DNA of 64,000 nt from Isoetes taiwanensis (taxonomy: Eukaryota; Streptophyta; Lycopodiopsida; Isoetales; Isoetaceae). A program made the translations under genes and the position numbers. Below, piece after piece: positions 46,010 to 57,649 of this stretch. The stretch spans positions 560,001-624,000 of the forward strand of contig JAJEKV010000212.1 of the NCBI GenBank assembly GCA_021234155.1. The letters run 5' to 3'. The notes under the pieces were generated by a model. That model saw only the letters and a list, made by a program, of their open reading frames with translations. It was not told where the DNA came from and did no database searches. Numbering within the stretch: position 1 is the stretch's first letter; the number at the start of each line of letters is the position of its first letter.

Positions 46010-48050
46010 AACATATGTACAAGGCTTTCAAATGCAGATATGTTTCTTGATGCCTGCATACTGCCATACCTCAATAGTTAAAGTCTTCTCAAACAGAAAA
46101 CAATGAAAGATTTTGCTGCTTACCTTCTCCAAATCTGATATCCAATTCTGGAAATTTAAAATTTGGATACTGGGCAAATCTGGCCTTGAGCAGAGGCCAC
46201 ATATATGGCAGGGTAAATTATCAGACCAAAATTGATGGATCCATCATTGAAACAACCTGTAAGATTATTTTATTTGGCTGTCTAAAGCTTTCGTGCTGCA
46301 GGCCCATGTTACTGATGTAACAAAGCTAAATCTGATAACCTTCCTTCCATGCCTCCTCCTAAGCCTGCAGGAGTCTAGAAAATGCCACTGCAAGAAATGT
46401 CAATAATCCAAGCAACTAAACCAACCACTAGAGATTTATTGTTGTTAGGGGGAACCTCATGACATGTAAATCAAATCGTAATTGAAAGTGTATTTTACAC
46501 CAGAGACAGATATTATATGCATGACAATGCCACAGGAAAAATACAGTCTAGAATCTCAAGTAAAACAATTCTATAAAGAATAGTATGCTCTAAAGACAAT
46601 AACATTTTTTATTTCATAAAGACCTTTCATAAGGATTTCTACAGAAGGATTTTTTCAGAAGGATTTCTATATTTTAATGTTCGAGCTCTATCACTTGGCC
46701 AATTTCAACATGTGCATTACATACGATTAGTTCTATTTTATTGCTTCTTCTTTCACAAGTGGGTTTTTGTTAGACACAAATGTGGAATAGGCACAATTTG
46801 GTGCCTACATAGATTTGTCAGAAAAAATGATTAACATTTGACGTACTTGAAGAATACACACAATGCAATAAAAGAAGGAAAATGAAAATGGATAAAGAGC
46901 TCATCCCAAGAGCATTTGACACATTATAGTAAAATTTGTATATTAGAGATAATAGGCATATATGTTTCATCATGCTTTATCGCGATCTGGCTCTATGTAA
47001 GAAACAAAGCAAACATTAGTTCTTAGCTTATGCCCAGCAACGTTGGGCACCATTTCTAGTGTTTCTAGAATCTAATGCATGAGCCAAGGTTTCATGTAAA
47101 CATAAAGGATTACGATTAAGATATAGCAATGCCTGTTCTTCTCATGTGTTTGGTTAACACATGTTCGGTTCATGTTTGGGGTATGCAATGAAGAACACAA
47201 CTCTCTAATTCTAAAACTATCCCATCTTCAACTTTCTGTTAAACGAGGTTCTAGAATGAAAACCATCCCATCTTCAGGTTCCTTTTAAACTAGGTTGAGT
47301 AACAGGCTGGAATCTAGCAAACTCCTATTTTCAAATTCAGTCGGGACATCCATCAATTAAATTAAATATTTAAGAGTTACCTCTGCAACCTTACACGTAC
47401 GTATCCAGTTATTTTGGCAACCTATACTTTTGACCAGTGCCGCAAGTAACTTCAACTTGGCGTTATGTATTATGAATATAAGTGGTTATACAAATAGCAA
47501 TATCTGATGTGGCATATAACCATGGCCGCACACATTGACGAAATCTATGCCGCTAGAGGTGCTAATATATTTGTTGCTAATAACAACACATATTGATGCT
47601 AATTCTAATGCTACATGTATAACAACTAGTGACGCTATAATTGATGCTAATATCAACCTTTATAGCGTCATAACAAAGTAATTAGCACTGTGGGTGACAC
47701 AAAGGGTGAGGCTATAAGTGACATAATTTGTGGCACTTATAGCATAAGCTATGTGTATGTCAATAGTGTATAATTTTTCAATGCTCTAGTGACGTCAATG
47801 CTCTAGTGACGTTTTAATGACACACATTGACCTCTTCTCTTATCGTATTTGGAATTAGTCTCTGTGGACTAAACAAGAGGAGCAATTCCTGGGCTTGGTT
47901 GTAGATGGTCTAAATAAGAAGAGAGATTTCCGCGTGGCACGTGGAGAACTTGGAAGTCCCATGCACGTTGTTCTTCTTCGTATTGTTGGACTTGAATAGT
48001 TCTTCATTGCACTACAAATTTGGCATTCTTCTTCATTAACCTATCATTCC
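46010..48050. other. non-coding interval
   Basis: No gene supported, apart from a possible 5' exon of the preceding minus-strand gene near 46,120-46,190 (a CTTACC donor flanks a short open stretch). The part at 47,520-47,800 is a degenerate short-unit array. The last 100 bases are probably the 5' flank of the receptor kinase gene. Confidence 0.45.
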
Positions 48051-50351
48051 GAGTATGAGCCCTTTTGTTTTCCTCTCGATCTTACTACTCTCTTTTGTCA
48101 ATTCCTGCTTTGCTTTACAATAATCTGGAGCTTGAAGAATCTGAACTTTCCCTTTTCTCCAACTTTTTGATTTCGTGCACAGATGGCTATTATTATAGAT
48201 CTGTACAATTAGACTGGAATGTCACCAATAGTGTCAATTATGTTCTGAGCAATGGCAGGACGTACTTTCCAACAGGGCTTGGCTTTTTGGGTTGGGAAGT
48301 GAGCACAAATGCCACAATCAAATACAGGCTGGTCTTATTGAGCGATGGGGGCAATAGACAGTTTAAATTGTCAGTGGTGGCATGGGATGAAGGCATGGAT
48401 GACATTGTCGATATTATTTGGCAAGCCAACAACAACGAGACGGTAGGGATGAATTCTACACTAAAGCTGCAGCATGATGGAAATTTGGTTTTAAGAAACA
48501 GTGAAAATGAGCCAGCTTGGGAAAGTAATACAGCCGATATAGGAGTGATGGAAATGTGGCTGACAGACTATGGAGCATTAGAGCTGAAAAATGAAACGAA
48601 TTACACAGTGTGGAGCAGCTTCAAGCACCCCACAAATAAAATGGTATGTGCCCAGGTTTTAATGCAAGGCCTGGCCCTCACGAATGGGGATTACAGATTT
48701 AGCTCTGAAGCAACAGGGGCGGCCTTGTATTACCAGCAGCAGCCCTATCAAATTTGGAACATCTCCGGCCTTACTGATCCAACATGTTATGTTGTGTTCT
48801 GCTGTGATATCAATGGGGCCACTCTTCAGCTGCGATCTAATACAACAAGCATTTCTCTCTATAGGAGCTACTTGAAGAGCAATTGGGATAATTGCTCTGC
48901 GCCAGATGCAATAAGTCTCATAAACCTGCAAATCAATAGTGGCGATATCATATGTTGCAGTGGCTACATTGGGGGACGACGGAGTTCTCACAGCAGAAAA
49001 ACTGTCTGTAAAGAACTCCGCTTTCAAAGGCAACGATTCCTGCAACCTGCCCAACATATGCGGCCCCTATGGCTTGTGCGCTACTAATAACAGCTGCACC
49101 TGCCCTCTCGATTCCTCTTATTTCAAGCCTGTTGATCCTTCAGATACTGCTTCTGGTTGCGAGCTCTCAAATGGCTATGGTCAAACTGGCAAATGCCACA
49201 TGAAATATCAAAGTGGGATTGATTACTTCGAGAATCAATTTGTGCAGCCTGACCATTACACTGAAACTGAAGATAAGTGCTCCAATTTTTGCCTCGAGAA
49301 TCCTAATTGCACAGTTGCTTTCTATCGAACAGCATCAAAGTCTTGCTTTTTGGTAACTAAGGTCTCCAGCCTTAGAGCTAATGGGAGCGCTGGTTACTCT
49401 GCTTCATTTAAGGTGTGCAAGAAGGGTTCATCTCGGGTTACTGTCATTGGAGCAGCTGCTGGTGGATCTTGTCTTGCCTTCCTGATTATTGTTCTTCTCA
49501 TTTACTTGAAAATGAGGAAAGGGGACGAAGGTGAAGAAGACGATGGCATTGCGAATTCTTGTTTGTCAGAATCAACTTTGAAAAGATTTTCTCTGAGAGA
49601 ATTGGGGCAATTGACCAGTGAATTTAGTGAGAAGCTGGGAGAGGGGGCATTTGGAATTGTGTATAAGGGATTGCTGACCAACGGAACATCTATTGCAGTG
49701 AAGTGCTTGAACGGGTCAACAAAGCAAAGCAAAGATTTCTGTGCAGAGTTGTCTATTCTTAGCAGGGCTCGGCATTATAATCTAGTACAATTGGTGGGTT
49801 TTTGTAGCAACAAAAAGAGCAGAGCCCTTGTGTATGAATACCTGAGAAACGGCTCTCTAGATCAATGGCTGATGGGCAAAAAATCATTTCCGCTGAAGTG
49901 GGAAATCAGAATGGAAATTGCAATTGGGGCAGCAAAAGGGATCCGATATTTACACGAAGGATGCCCAGAGAGGGTACTGCATTTAGATGTGAAGCCGCAG
50001 AACATTCTGTTGGACGAACAATCTGTCCAAAGGTAGCAGATTTTGGGCTATCAAAGCTGATGGGCAGGGAAGAGAATGCAGTGTTTATGACGACCATATG
50101 CGGGACACCGGGGTATTTGGCACCAGAGGTGGTAAGGGGCGAAGGGATAGACGTGAAGACTGACGTGTACAGCTTTGGAGATTTGCAGGGAGAAAGCCGC
50201 TGGAACCTAGATCAGAGCAGATTTCGAATCTGAGCAAAGACGACGACGCCATGCGCAGTAGCGCAGACCCCAGACTTGGTGGGTCCTTCAATTTGGAGGA
50301 AGCCAGACGGATGCTCAGAGTCTCTGCTCTCTGTATCAACCTTGACCCTCA

Positions 50352-50369
50352 AACAATATAATAGTTGGG
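50352..50369 (+). repeat. inverted repeat of copy B, left
   Basis: AACAATATAATAGTTGGG, an exact inverted match to 53,665-53,682. Its first five bases overlap the ACAA direct repeat, so the true end could be at 50,353 or 50,357. Confidence 0.82.
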
Positions 50370-50561
50370 TCAAATTTTTTTTGGGTGGTGTAATCTCCAG
50401 TTGCCACGTGTCCTATGCCAATTTCATGGAATTACATTTGGAGTACTTAAATTCCGGTTTACAGGTTTAGCAGGTAAAACTTCCCACACAATGACACGTT
50501 GCAAATTTAGTGGAAGTTGAATTACAAACATACTGAAACTTCAAGTACAGAGAGTTAACAA

Positions 50562-50705
50562 AAAAGGTAGACATGCAAGTTCTTCAAGTACAGATTATCA
50601 CAGAGTTAACAAACGGCCAATTCAAACTTCAAACGGCCAATTCAAAAAGGTAGACATGCAAGTTCTTCAAGTACAGATTATTCACAGAGTTAACAAACTT
50701 CCAAT
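50562..50705. repeat. tandem duplication of about 80 bp in the 3' region of copy B
   Basis: AAAAGGTAGACATGCAAGTT followed by CTTCAAGTACAGATTAT, CACAGAGTTAACAAAC occurs twice (about 50,562 and 50,645), with ACGGCCAATTCAAA repeated between them. Confidence 0.8.
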
Positions 50706-50832
50706 TCAAGGTTCTTCCAGCATACTGCAAGGCCTGCAACAACAAACCTAAGGCCTGCAAACAAAATAATGGAAATAACAATGTGAACAAAATAAACTAG
50801 AGCATAATTCTGCAATAAAGATAAGCACACAC

Positions 50833-53588
50833 TTACAGAGAATTTTCAGCATTCTTTTTTGGGTTAGAAAAATAGCTCAAGTTGATGACTACCTGTTGAA
50901 TGTGATTACCAGACATGGATAACTGTCCACCCGATGGAGATGCATCAGGAAAGTACTTCTTCAATTCAGGAGACTGCTCAAGTGCTTTAATAAAAAAGCG
51001 ATCAAAATCATCTTCCAAATTCATATTTGTAACATCCACGCAATGGAGCGAGAATGCTTTGAAGTCTCAAAGGCATTAGAAGAACTAGCACCTACAAACC
51101 GGCTTTGCTTGCCCCAAAACCATCAATCCGATTACTAAGATTCTTTACATTATTTGAAAAAGCATCATGGTAATTTTTCCCAGTAGTGCGAACATCCATG
51201 GCACTTGCTTTTGCCACAACACCACTCGATCATATCGTTTATAAGATCCCCTATCACGATGACTGTTATTGCCATTCCGGTCTCAATTGGAACATTAGCG
51301 GCCGGACATTTGAGTGATGGCGGTGGTTCTACAAGACTTATTTGTGTAATAGCCCTCAATCCCACAACACTTCACCATATCTTTCAACGGGTAGAGATAG
51401 TGCCCACGAACATGATTTCTATTAAACCGATAAGCGGATTTTGGGTTGTTGATAGCTTGAAGGAAAATGTACATTACGAGAAAATATAGTCTGCTTTGTA
51501 ATACTTGTAAAACATGCATAATGAAAAGCTTTAAACATGCATAATAATTTAAGGGAGAATGTTTCGCCACCAATGTCGCCCTTAACTTCATAATCACGGA
51601 AGATGAAATACAAGCTCCTTCCGTCTTAATAACATCTTCCTCGTAACATCGACTGGGCTCACGAAAATCTTCCGTCTTGTACTTGCTAAGAGTAGCCTTC
51701 AATTCTTCTTTGGTGGTCTCCAAATTATTCAAGATATTCTCTTACAAAATCACTTCCAGTGCTAAACATGAAATCTCTAAGATTTGCTAACTCCTTACCA
51801 CCACGAACCAAGAACCTAGTCATACAATAAAAGGCAAACCTTTTTTGCAAGCCATTAGCTGAAGTAACCTGATGCATTGGATGGCCCAAGACAAGGTTCT
51901 GATCTGCCCGACTAATAATCTCACTCTTCTTTCTCTTCTTGATGGTACCGGAAAGGCACTTTGAATCTGGATCGCTACTTCAAGTGCCTTACGAGCCTTT
52001 ACAAAAATGATATCATGATACATATCAATCACCTTCTCCTCCTTCAAAGTTTTTAACATTATAGCTTCTTGCTTCCTTCGCAAAATTCTGTTATATGCGC
52101 GAAATAAATTCTGCAATCTGAAATAAGAAGAAGTATAAGCTCAACAACTAAAGTAGTAAAATGAAATTAAAATTAAATCCCAATACTCACGATTCAGGAG
52201 GATACTTTGTGCCATCTATCCGCTGAACGCAAAGCAAAAAGGTCTCTAAACATTCAGCAAACTCAGCAACTGGCATGTCCTCAAGCTTAATGCTAATATC
52301 TTTTCCAGTATGATGACGCCATGCATCAAATCTACCTCGAGCCCACTCATCCTTACTTGCAGAAGCATTGTCTCCAGAAGAATTTACCTTATCCACAAGT
52401 TTAGGATCCAAGTCTCTAAACCTTCCAATTTTCAAGGGCTTCTTCCCACGACGTCTGTCAACTTTAACGGAATTAATGCTGGAACCAGCAAGAGCATTCT
52501 CAATATCGGAAGGACTATTCTCTAGGTTATCATCCGAAAGACCAATATCAAAGCTTGGTCCATCATCAAAACCTGGTACACCTAAATCGAACAAAAGATA
52601 AGAAGCCTATAACGTAAATTTAAAGTGTAAAAAACAAATGTAAAATTGAACTTACATGAGGAAGTGTTGTTCTGCACCGGATTCTCACAAATAGCAGCAT
52701 CATGTTCTTGACTAGCATTAAAAACCAGAAGTGGCAAACAAGCAGGATCCACCAAGCCAGCTACTTGTGAGTCCAAAACTAGACAAAATTTGATGATTAG
52801 TTACAAGATTTTTAAAATTACATGCACAAGATGTACTTCTGAGCGAAGAGAATTATAAGAACCTATATGCTAGTTGTGCTATCTACAGAATATTAGAATT
52901 GCAAGAATCTAACACAAGATGCAGAATAATAGAATTAGAAAAACTTACATGCATAAGATCTCTCTGCATCAGTAGGATTTTCCAGTAAAGAATCAGTAGA
53001 TTCAGCAAGAACTTCGGAAGGATCTTCCATGGCATCGTTTTTAGCCACTTCTTGCTTGAAAATGTTGTCGGGGATCGGGGCTTCTTGGGGTCCATTACAG
53101 CATCTTGCATAAGAAAAAATGAGAACTTAGCATCAAAAACTAAGAAACATGAAAGAATAATAGAATTAGAAAGACTTACATGCATAAGATCTCTCTGCAT
53201 CAGCAGCATTTTCCAGGAAAGAATCAGTAGATTCAGCAAGAACTTCGGAAGGATCTTCCATGGCATCGTTTTTAGCCTCTTCTTGCTTGAAAATGTTGTT
53301 AGGATCAGGCTTCTTGCGGTCCATTACAGCATCTTCCATAAGAAAAAATGAGAACTTAGCATCAGAAACTAAGAAACATGAAAGAATTATGTTTTGCAAA
53401 AATGCAGAACCTTCTTGCTTGAAAAAGTCGCCAGGAACAGGCTTCTTGATTTCCATTACAGCATCTTGCATCAATCGAACACCATTACCCTCAGATGTCG
53501 GATTTGTAGCTCTAAAACCTGTTCTTGGAGAAGATCTTGCCTTTGGACGACGGTAATCAAGCTGCTCACGGCGTCTTCGACGTGCCAT
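50833..53588 (-). pseudogene. DUF3504/Crypton-like tyrosine recombinase gene, heavily damaged
   Basis: Minus-strand exons from splice borders: 53,588-53,411 (Arg-rich start MARRRRREQLDYRRP), 53,332-53,180, 53,103-52,949 (tandem copy of the previous), 52,778-52,656, 52,581-52,191, then from 52,117. The SAM-like region reads WARGRFDAWRHHTGKD and FLLCVQRIDGTKYPPES, then LQNLFRAYNRILRRKQEA. Catalytic remnants: FLVRGGKELANL (about 51,788-51,815), NKSCRTTAITQM (about 51,320), HRDRGSYKRYDR (about 51,230-51,265) with Tyr nine residues after His, as in copy A. The C-terminal region (DDFDRFFIKALEQSPELKKY, 50.9-51.0 kb) resembles copy A's DDALLEHAVATWPDAAKAF. Frameshifts lie near 52,000 and 51,900, with several stops between 51,700 and 51,270, so it is clearly dead. 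Confidence 0.7.
52931..53391. repeat. 231-bp tandem duplication containing one exon
   Basis: Two head-to-tail copies beginning AGAATTAGAA at 52,931 and 53,162. Each holds an exon for an acidic segment (SEVLAESTDSFLENAADAE type) with its acceptor and donor. Part of the unit resembles the end of exon 1 as well (DAVMEIKKPVPGDFFKQE), giving three related protein repeats. The 52,931 copy has two one-base insertions that break its frame. Confidence 0.88.
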
Positions 53589-53664
53589 AGCTGCTGCCGA
53601 GAATGCTGGCGCCAGAGTGAAAACGCAACAGGGAACAGGGAAAAAGAACTAATAAAAAATTTTC

Positions 53665-53682
53665 CCCAACTATTATATTGTT
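53665..53682 (-). repeat. inverted repeat of copy B, right
   Basis: CCCAACTATTATATTGTT, inverted partner of 50,352-50,369. It lies between the recombinase start codon and the hairpin. Confidence 0.82.
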
Positions 53683-53796
53683 AGGGTAACAAATTTGGTC
53701 CAAAATTCCTCCTTTATCCGGTAAACCGCTCCCGGCTACCGCCGGTCGCGGTTTAACCGGATAAAGGGGGAATTTTGTCCCAAATATGTTACCCTA
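53682..53796. repeat. 115-bp hairpin at the 5' end of copy B
   Basis: Arms of about 50 bases: TAGGGTAACAAATTTGG and TCCTTTATCCGGTAAACCGC on the left pair with GCGGTTTAACCGGATAAAGG and CAAATATGTTACCCTA on the right at about 90 percent. The GC-rich loop contains CCGGCTACCGCCGG. It sits at the same place as the hairpin of copy A. It could also be an independent MITE that landed at the end of the element. Confidence 0.85.
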
Positions 53797-54005
53797 GTAC
53801 AAGACCCCACATGTCTGCCGTTGTCCAAATGCTGGAAGGTGAGAAGGATATACCTCCATTAGTCCCTACTCTGCAGTTTTATCCCAACATCACTGACGAG
53901 GCTAACCTCAAGTTTATGAAATTGTTGGAATCTCGTCCTTCGTCATCCTATCGTATCCCATCCGCTAGCACCCCCTCTACTATGGCCTTTGTGAGGCCAC
54001 GTTGA

Positions 54006-57000
54006 TAGATACTTGTGGAATTGAAGAATTTATAGGTACTAATTATGGTGCCCGGCATTGCTGAGCTTAGTAACAATTTGAAAACATGTCGATAAGTAAA
54101 GTGATCTCACCATTTAGAAATTGCTAGATGGGGAAGAGATTTGCTTTTAAAAATTCCAAGGCTCTTTCTTTGCTGACATGCACTTCTGTATAGCTTTGTG
54201 ATGGCGTAAGTAGTGTGTGAATCAAATTTGTATAGCCTAAAAGTGGATTTAAAAGACTATAGTAACATTGTCTGACGTGGCCGGGCTTAAGTAAATTGGA
54301 TGTTGGTAGTTCTTTTCTGTAGGCATGGTGGTTGTCTTGAAGTTCTAGCTTTTTGAAGTTAAATGTAGTGGCACCGAAACATATTTCTATGCATGTACTG
54401 TAAGTGAGTGGAAATAGATTGTAGATAGACCATCAATTGTTAAAATTGAACATGATATTAGACGAGGAGGTGGTCAATAATTTATAGAGCTAACGTGAGC
54501 TATTTGGTTGGATGCTATTAGCTAGTATATAATATGGAGAGAGAACGTTGGGCTATGTGTAGTGAACCCTATATTTTAAGTTGATGGTTTACAAAATGGG
54601 ATTGGGCTATGTATAGTAAACTTTATATTTACAAGTTGCTGCAAAAAAAAGTTTTGCTGCGAAGTCGAATAGTTCTCAATGCTGGACATTCTTAGGATGC
54701 GAAAGAATATGCAGGAGTCGAATCTGCACAATTGCCATCTGTTTTGCGCTATATGATAAATAGATGCTATAACCCACTACCATGGATTAACATACTACGA
54801 AATGATAATAGGATTAACATACAAATTATTATAAGAACGCGAACATTTTCTTTCATTCAAAACTCGTGCAGTTCTCACCTTTATTTAGAAATTATGCAGT
54901 ACAATATTTATTTAGTTTAGTCTTTTACTTTAACATCGTCGATCATTACTTTTTATTATCGAAGGTTTACGTGTTCACAATACATTAAACATCGCATTTA
55001 ACATGATCTATAACTGAAGATGCTTCATCATCACTAGGATGATATTTTTGTGAATAATATAAATTACGAAATAAATCCAAAAGGATCTCCAATATAGCAT
55101 CTTTCGACACGAAGGCTGGTGAGTTACCAAAGGTGCTCATCCACCATCCATAAAAGTCACCTAGATTTAGTTCAATGACGTAGTCTTCTTTCATATGTGC
55201 CATCTCTGCACACGTTAAAAGATAATTGCAAAGTATATAATGAAGATGCACCTCAAGTGGATGTAAAAAGCGATCTCTTAATTTCTTCTTTTCAATCCAT
55301 CTACTAGAGAAACGCACGCGTAGTCATCAATGGTGTGATGACCAGGATGTGTAAACGTAGAATTACCAAGGTATCTACCTTCATCCAACTGTGAATTTAG
55401 AAGAAGAGCTAAGCTAGGGACTTTTAAAAAAAAATGCACTGATGTTATACGAGCTTATGTGAATAGCTATATGGTATTACCCATAAGATTATGTATTTGC
55501 CCCCTAGCTGATTTTGATGCCATAAGTTATGCAATTTATGAAGTATAAGTTCAATTTTTCTCTTTGAAAACAGACACATGGCCATGAACAATCTAGTGTT
55601 TGAAGCTTTATTTCTAGTTATGTATGCAAGAGAAATTATGGATACCTTCTAGGTGATTCTGAGAGCTTATGAAATGTGAGCACTCATGTAATGATTGCAA
55701 TGCATATATACATGCATCTTCTCCTCCAACTTGGCTCACATTAGATTCTCACCAATTAGAAATAACAAAACCCATTAGCACCTTGTATTCCTTCGCCTTC
55801 TATCAGAATATTCACTCGATTCCATGCCCATATTATATATGGTAATGTCATGATCTTCTTGAGCTCTTTGAAAGCACCCCCAAAAATTGAAATCCTAGAT
55901 TCTTACTGTTGCTTAGAAGAAATATCCTCTTCCCAATCTATTACGTAGGAAAATCGGCGTAGGGCATGCCCTTACACAGACGAGCCCAGCATTACCTTGC
56001 GTAAGATAAGGTTCTGCCTGCCCTAACCTATAAATATAGTTAGAGGCCATGTGGAGAGAGAACTTATGTAAGATGGTCCTAAAAAGAACAAATCTAATAT
56101 CATATACTGTGTATGGGTGGTTTTGCTTAGTGGACTATTTCGTCCTCTAGGTTTTGAGTCCCATGTCACAAGTCCCTTCATTAGGGCGGATTTGGGGTCT
56201 CAAAATGGCTCATATCTTGGGTTAAAGATTTCCACGTCAGATTCGCCACGACCAATCAGGTTTGCGCCTTTTTTACGAAAGTCAGTATTAGTTGGCAGGT
56301 AGAAGGATGAGCAGGCTTACTTGGCATCCACATGGCGTATTTTCATAGGGGATGCCTGCGCTTTTGTTGCAACCATTTTAATGGCCCGTATTTTTCGGGA
56401 GTCACTTCGCCGGCCAAAACAATGGAGACTTTGACCGCCTACTATCGGCCACCAACTCCCTTGTCAAATTTTGGTAAAAAACTTCTTGTCCTTACCGGGC
56501 CTCTACGTGCATCCTCTCGCCTTCACTCCTCATCGCAATCCTTGTCTCCTATAATTTCTGTGTTCTTGCCTCATTTACGGAACTCAGGGGTGAAGAAGTG
56601 GGAGGTTACGTGTCAATAGGGTAGGTGGGTGAGTATCTTGCCGCCATCAACGAGGGGCGAGCATAGAGTTAGCGGCGAAGGCGATCAGGCGTCTTGGACA
56701 CATTGGATAGGTAGGATAAAAGAGTTCAAGTTGAATTCTAGCGGCCGAAAAGTGGAAAGTATAACAATACGGCATGCATATACCCCTTTTGATATGGCCA
56801 AAGAGCTAATCTCCACCAAAAACAGCTTCCCAAAATTGCCCGCAAATGGTAACCACCTTAATCGGATCACACGACGCGAAGCTATCTGTCAGCTACTTAA
56901 CTGCGTAGAGACAGTTTCGCATCGTGTGATCTCCTTATCTTTTCATTTCTTTCGTTGACACGTGTTTACAAGCTTTAGGTCTCTACCCCCCTTCCCAATA

Positions 57001-57400
57001 CAAGGAGTTCATAGAGCTACCTCATCCATATACATCACAGAAGAACTAAAGAACAAGATCTAATCTATATCATAGAGTTAGGTTCTTTAGTTAGGGTCTG
57101 GTATCTAGAGATCTAGAAGGCTGCTATGGGCAATTTAATAGTCTAAACTTATTGATTCAATGACTAAAAGAGGGTTTAAGCTATTAAATTGCCTAAATAC
57201 CTGATCCTTGAGTGCCTCCTCCTGACCTGAGTTCGACCATCCTGCTGAAACGCTCGAATCAAGGGAAACTAATGATGCGTTCTCTTCAGGCAGTGCGGGA
57301 GGCGGTTTTGGCTCTTGAGGCACCCAAAAGCGAGCTCTAAAACCCTAGAAACGAAAAAATGGGCAAGTTAGGGTTTCCCCTCCTAAATAGACATGGGGTT
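54006..57400. other. 3.4 kb interval, mostly non-coding
   Basis: No recognised gene except the short frame at 54,985-55,317. Between 57,040 and 57,120 there is CTAGAGATCTAGAAGG and similar short palindromes. Nothing else is supportable. Confidence 0.45.
54985..55317 (-). CDS. unrecognised open frame
   Basis: A 110-codon minus-strand frame that reads like protein: HYILCNYLLTCAEMAHMKED, YVIELNLGDFYGWWMSTFGN, KDAILEILLDLFRNLYYSQK. It begins with a short Arg/Lys-rich stretch and ends at a stop near 54,985. I do not recognise a family. It could be an exon of a larger gene, but no flanking exon is evident. Confidence 0.3.
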   Translation of the reverse strand: MRFSSRWIEKKKLRDRFLHPLEVHLHYILCNYLLTCAEMAHMKEDYVIELNLGDFYGWWMSTFGNSPAFVSKDAILEILLDLFRNLYYSQKYHPSDDEASSVIDHVKCDV

Positions 57401-57479
57401 GGCTAGGGTTTCCAATTATCCCCTTTGGCATGTGGGATAATTGGGAATGGGCCCTTTGCCTTTAATGGCTAGGTGGCAA

Positions 57480-57645
57480 AATGTGCCCACATGGAAAGGT
57501 GTGCCCACATTAATGTGCATATTGGTAAATGTGCACATTAATTACACACTTGGGTATGGCCCACTTGGCATAAAGTGTCCACATGGGAAAATGTGCACCT
57601 AGATAAATGTGCACATGGTTAAATGTGCACATTAATAAATGCACT
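57480..57645. repeat. degenerate AAATGTGCACAT array
   Basis: About ten variants of AAATGTGCACAT or GTGCCCACAT in 165 bases. TGTGCACA is itself palindromic. It lies downstream of the Ty3/gypsy pol region and could be part of its 3' LTR, but no second copy was found upstream. Confidence 0.65.
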
Positions 57646-57649
57646 CCTT

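Larger units (their letters stand above)
50357..53798 (-). mobile_element. Crypton-like tyrosine-recombinase element, copy B, flanked by ACAA
   Basis: The host kinase frame stops making sense exactly after ACAA at 50,353-50,356 and resumes at ACAA at 53,799-53,802. Deleting everything between restores codons for Gln-Thr-Arg-Pro. The element is therefore 3,442 bp with a 4-bp direct repeat, as expected either for a target duplication or for recombination between short identical sequences. It contains an 18-bp inverted repeat AACAATATAATAGTTGGG (50,352-50,369 and, inverted, 53,665-53,682, overlapping the flank on the left), a large hairpin beyond the right repeat, and a minus-strand recombinase pseudogene homologous to copy A. 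Confidence 0.82.
48055..54005 (+). pseudogene. S-domain (G-type lectin) receptor kinase, split by a transposon
   Basis: A signal peptide of about 22 residues starts at ATG 48,055 (MSPFVFLSILLLSFVNS) in a frame that soon stops; the rest follows in the next frame. The ectodomain has a bulb-lectin part (LKLQHDGNLVLRNSENEPAW), EGF-like cysteines (CNLPNICGPYGLC) and a PAN-like region. One membrane helix lies near 49,440-49,510. The kinase shows the P-loop GEGAFGIVYKG, Lys in IAVKCL, catalytic loop HLDVKPQNILLD (His-Leu-Asp, so non-RD), DFGLSKL and GTPGYLAPEVV. The non-RD form is common in SD2-type receptor kinases. Lesions: frame changes near 48,118 and 48,930, one missing base near 50,028, loss of sequence after DVYSFG (50,180-50,260), and a 3.4-kb insertion (50,357-53,798). 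The reading LDPQT before the insertion continues as RPHMSAVVQMLEGEKDIP after it. The stop is at about 54,005. Confidence 0.88.

Noticed and set aside
50357-53798. The insertion in the receptor kinase read as a long intron
   Set aside because: Neither junction has a GT donor or AG acceptor at the point where the kinase reading breaks. Inverted repeats and a 4-bp direct repeat explain it better.
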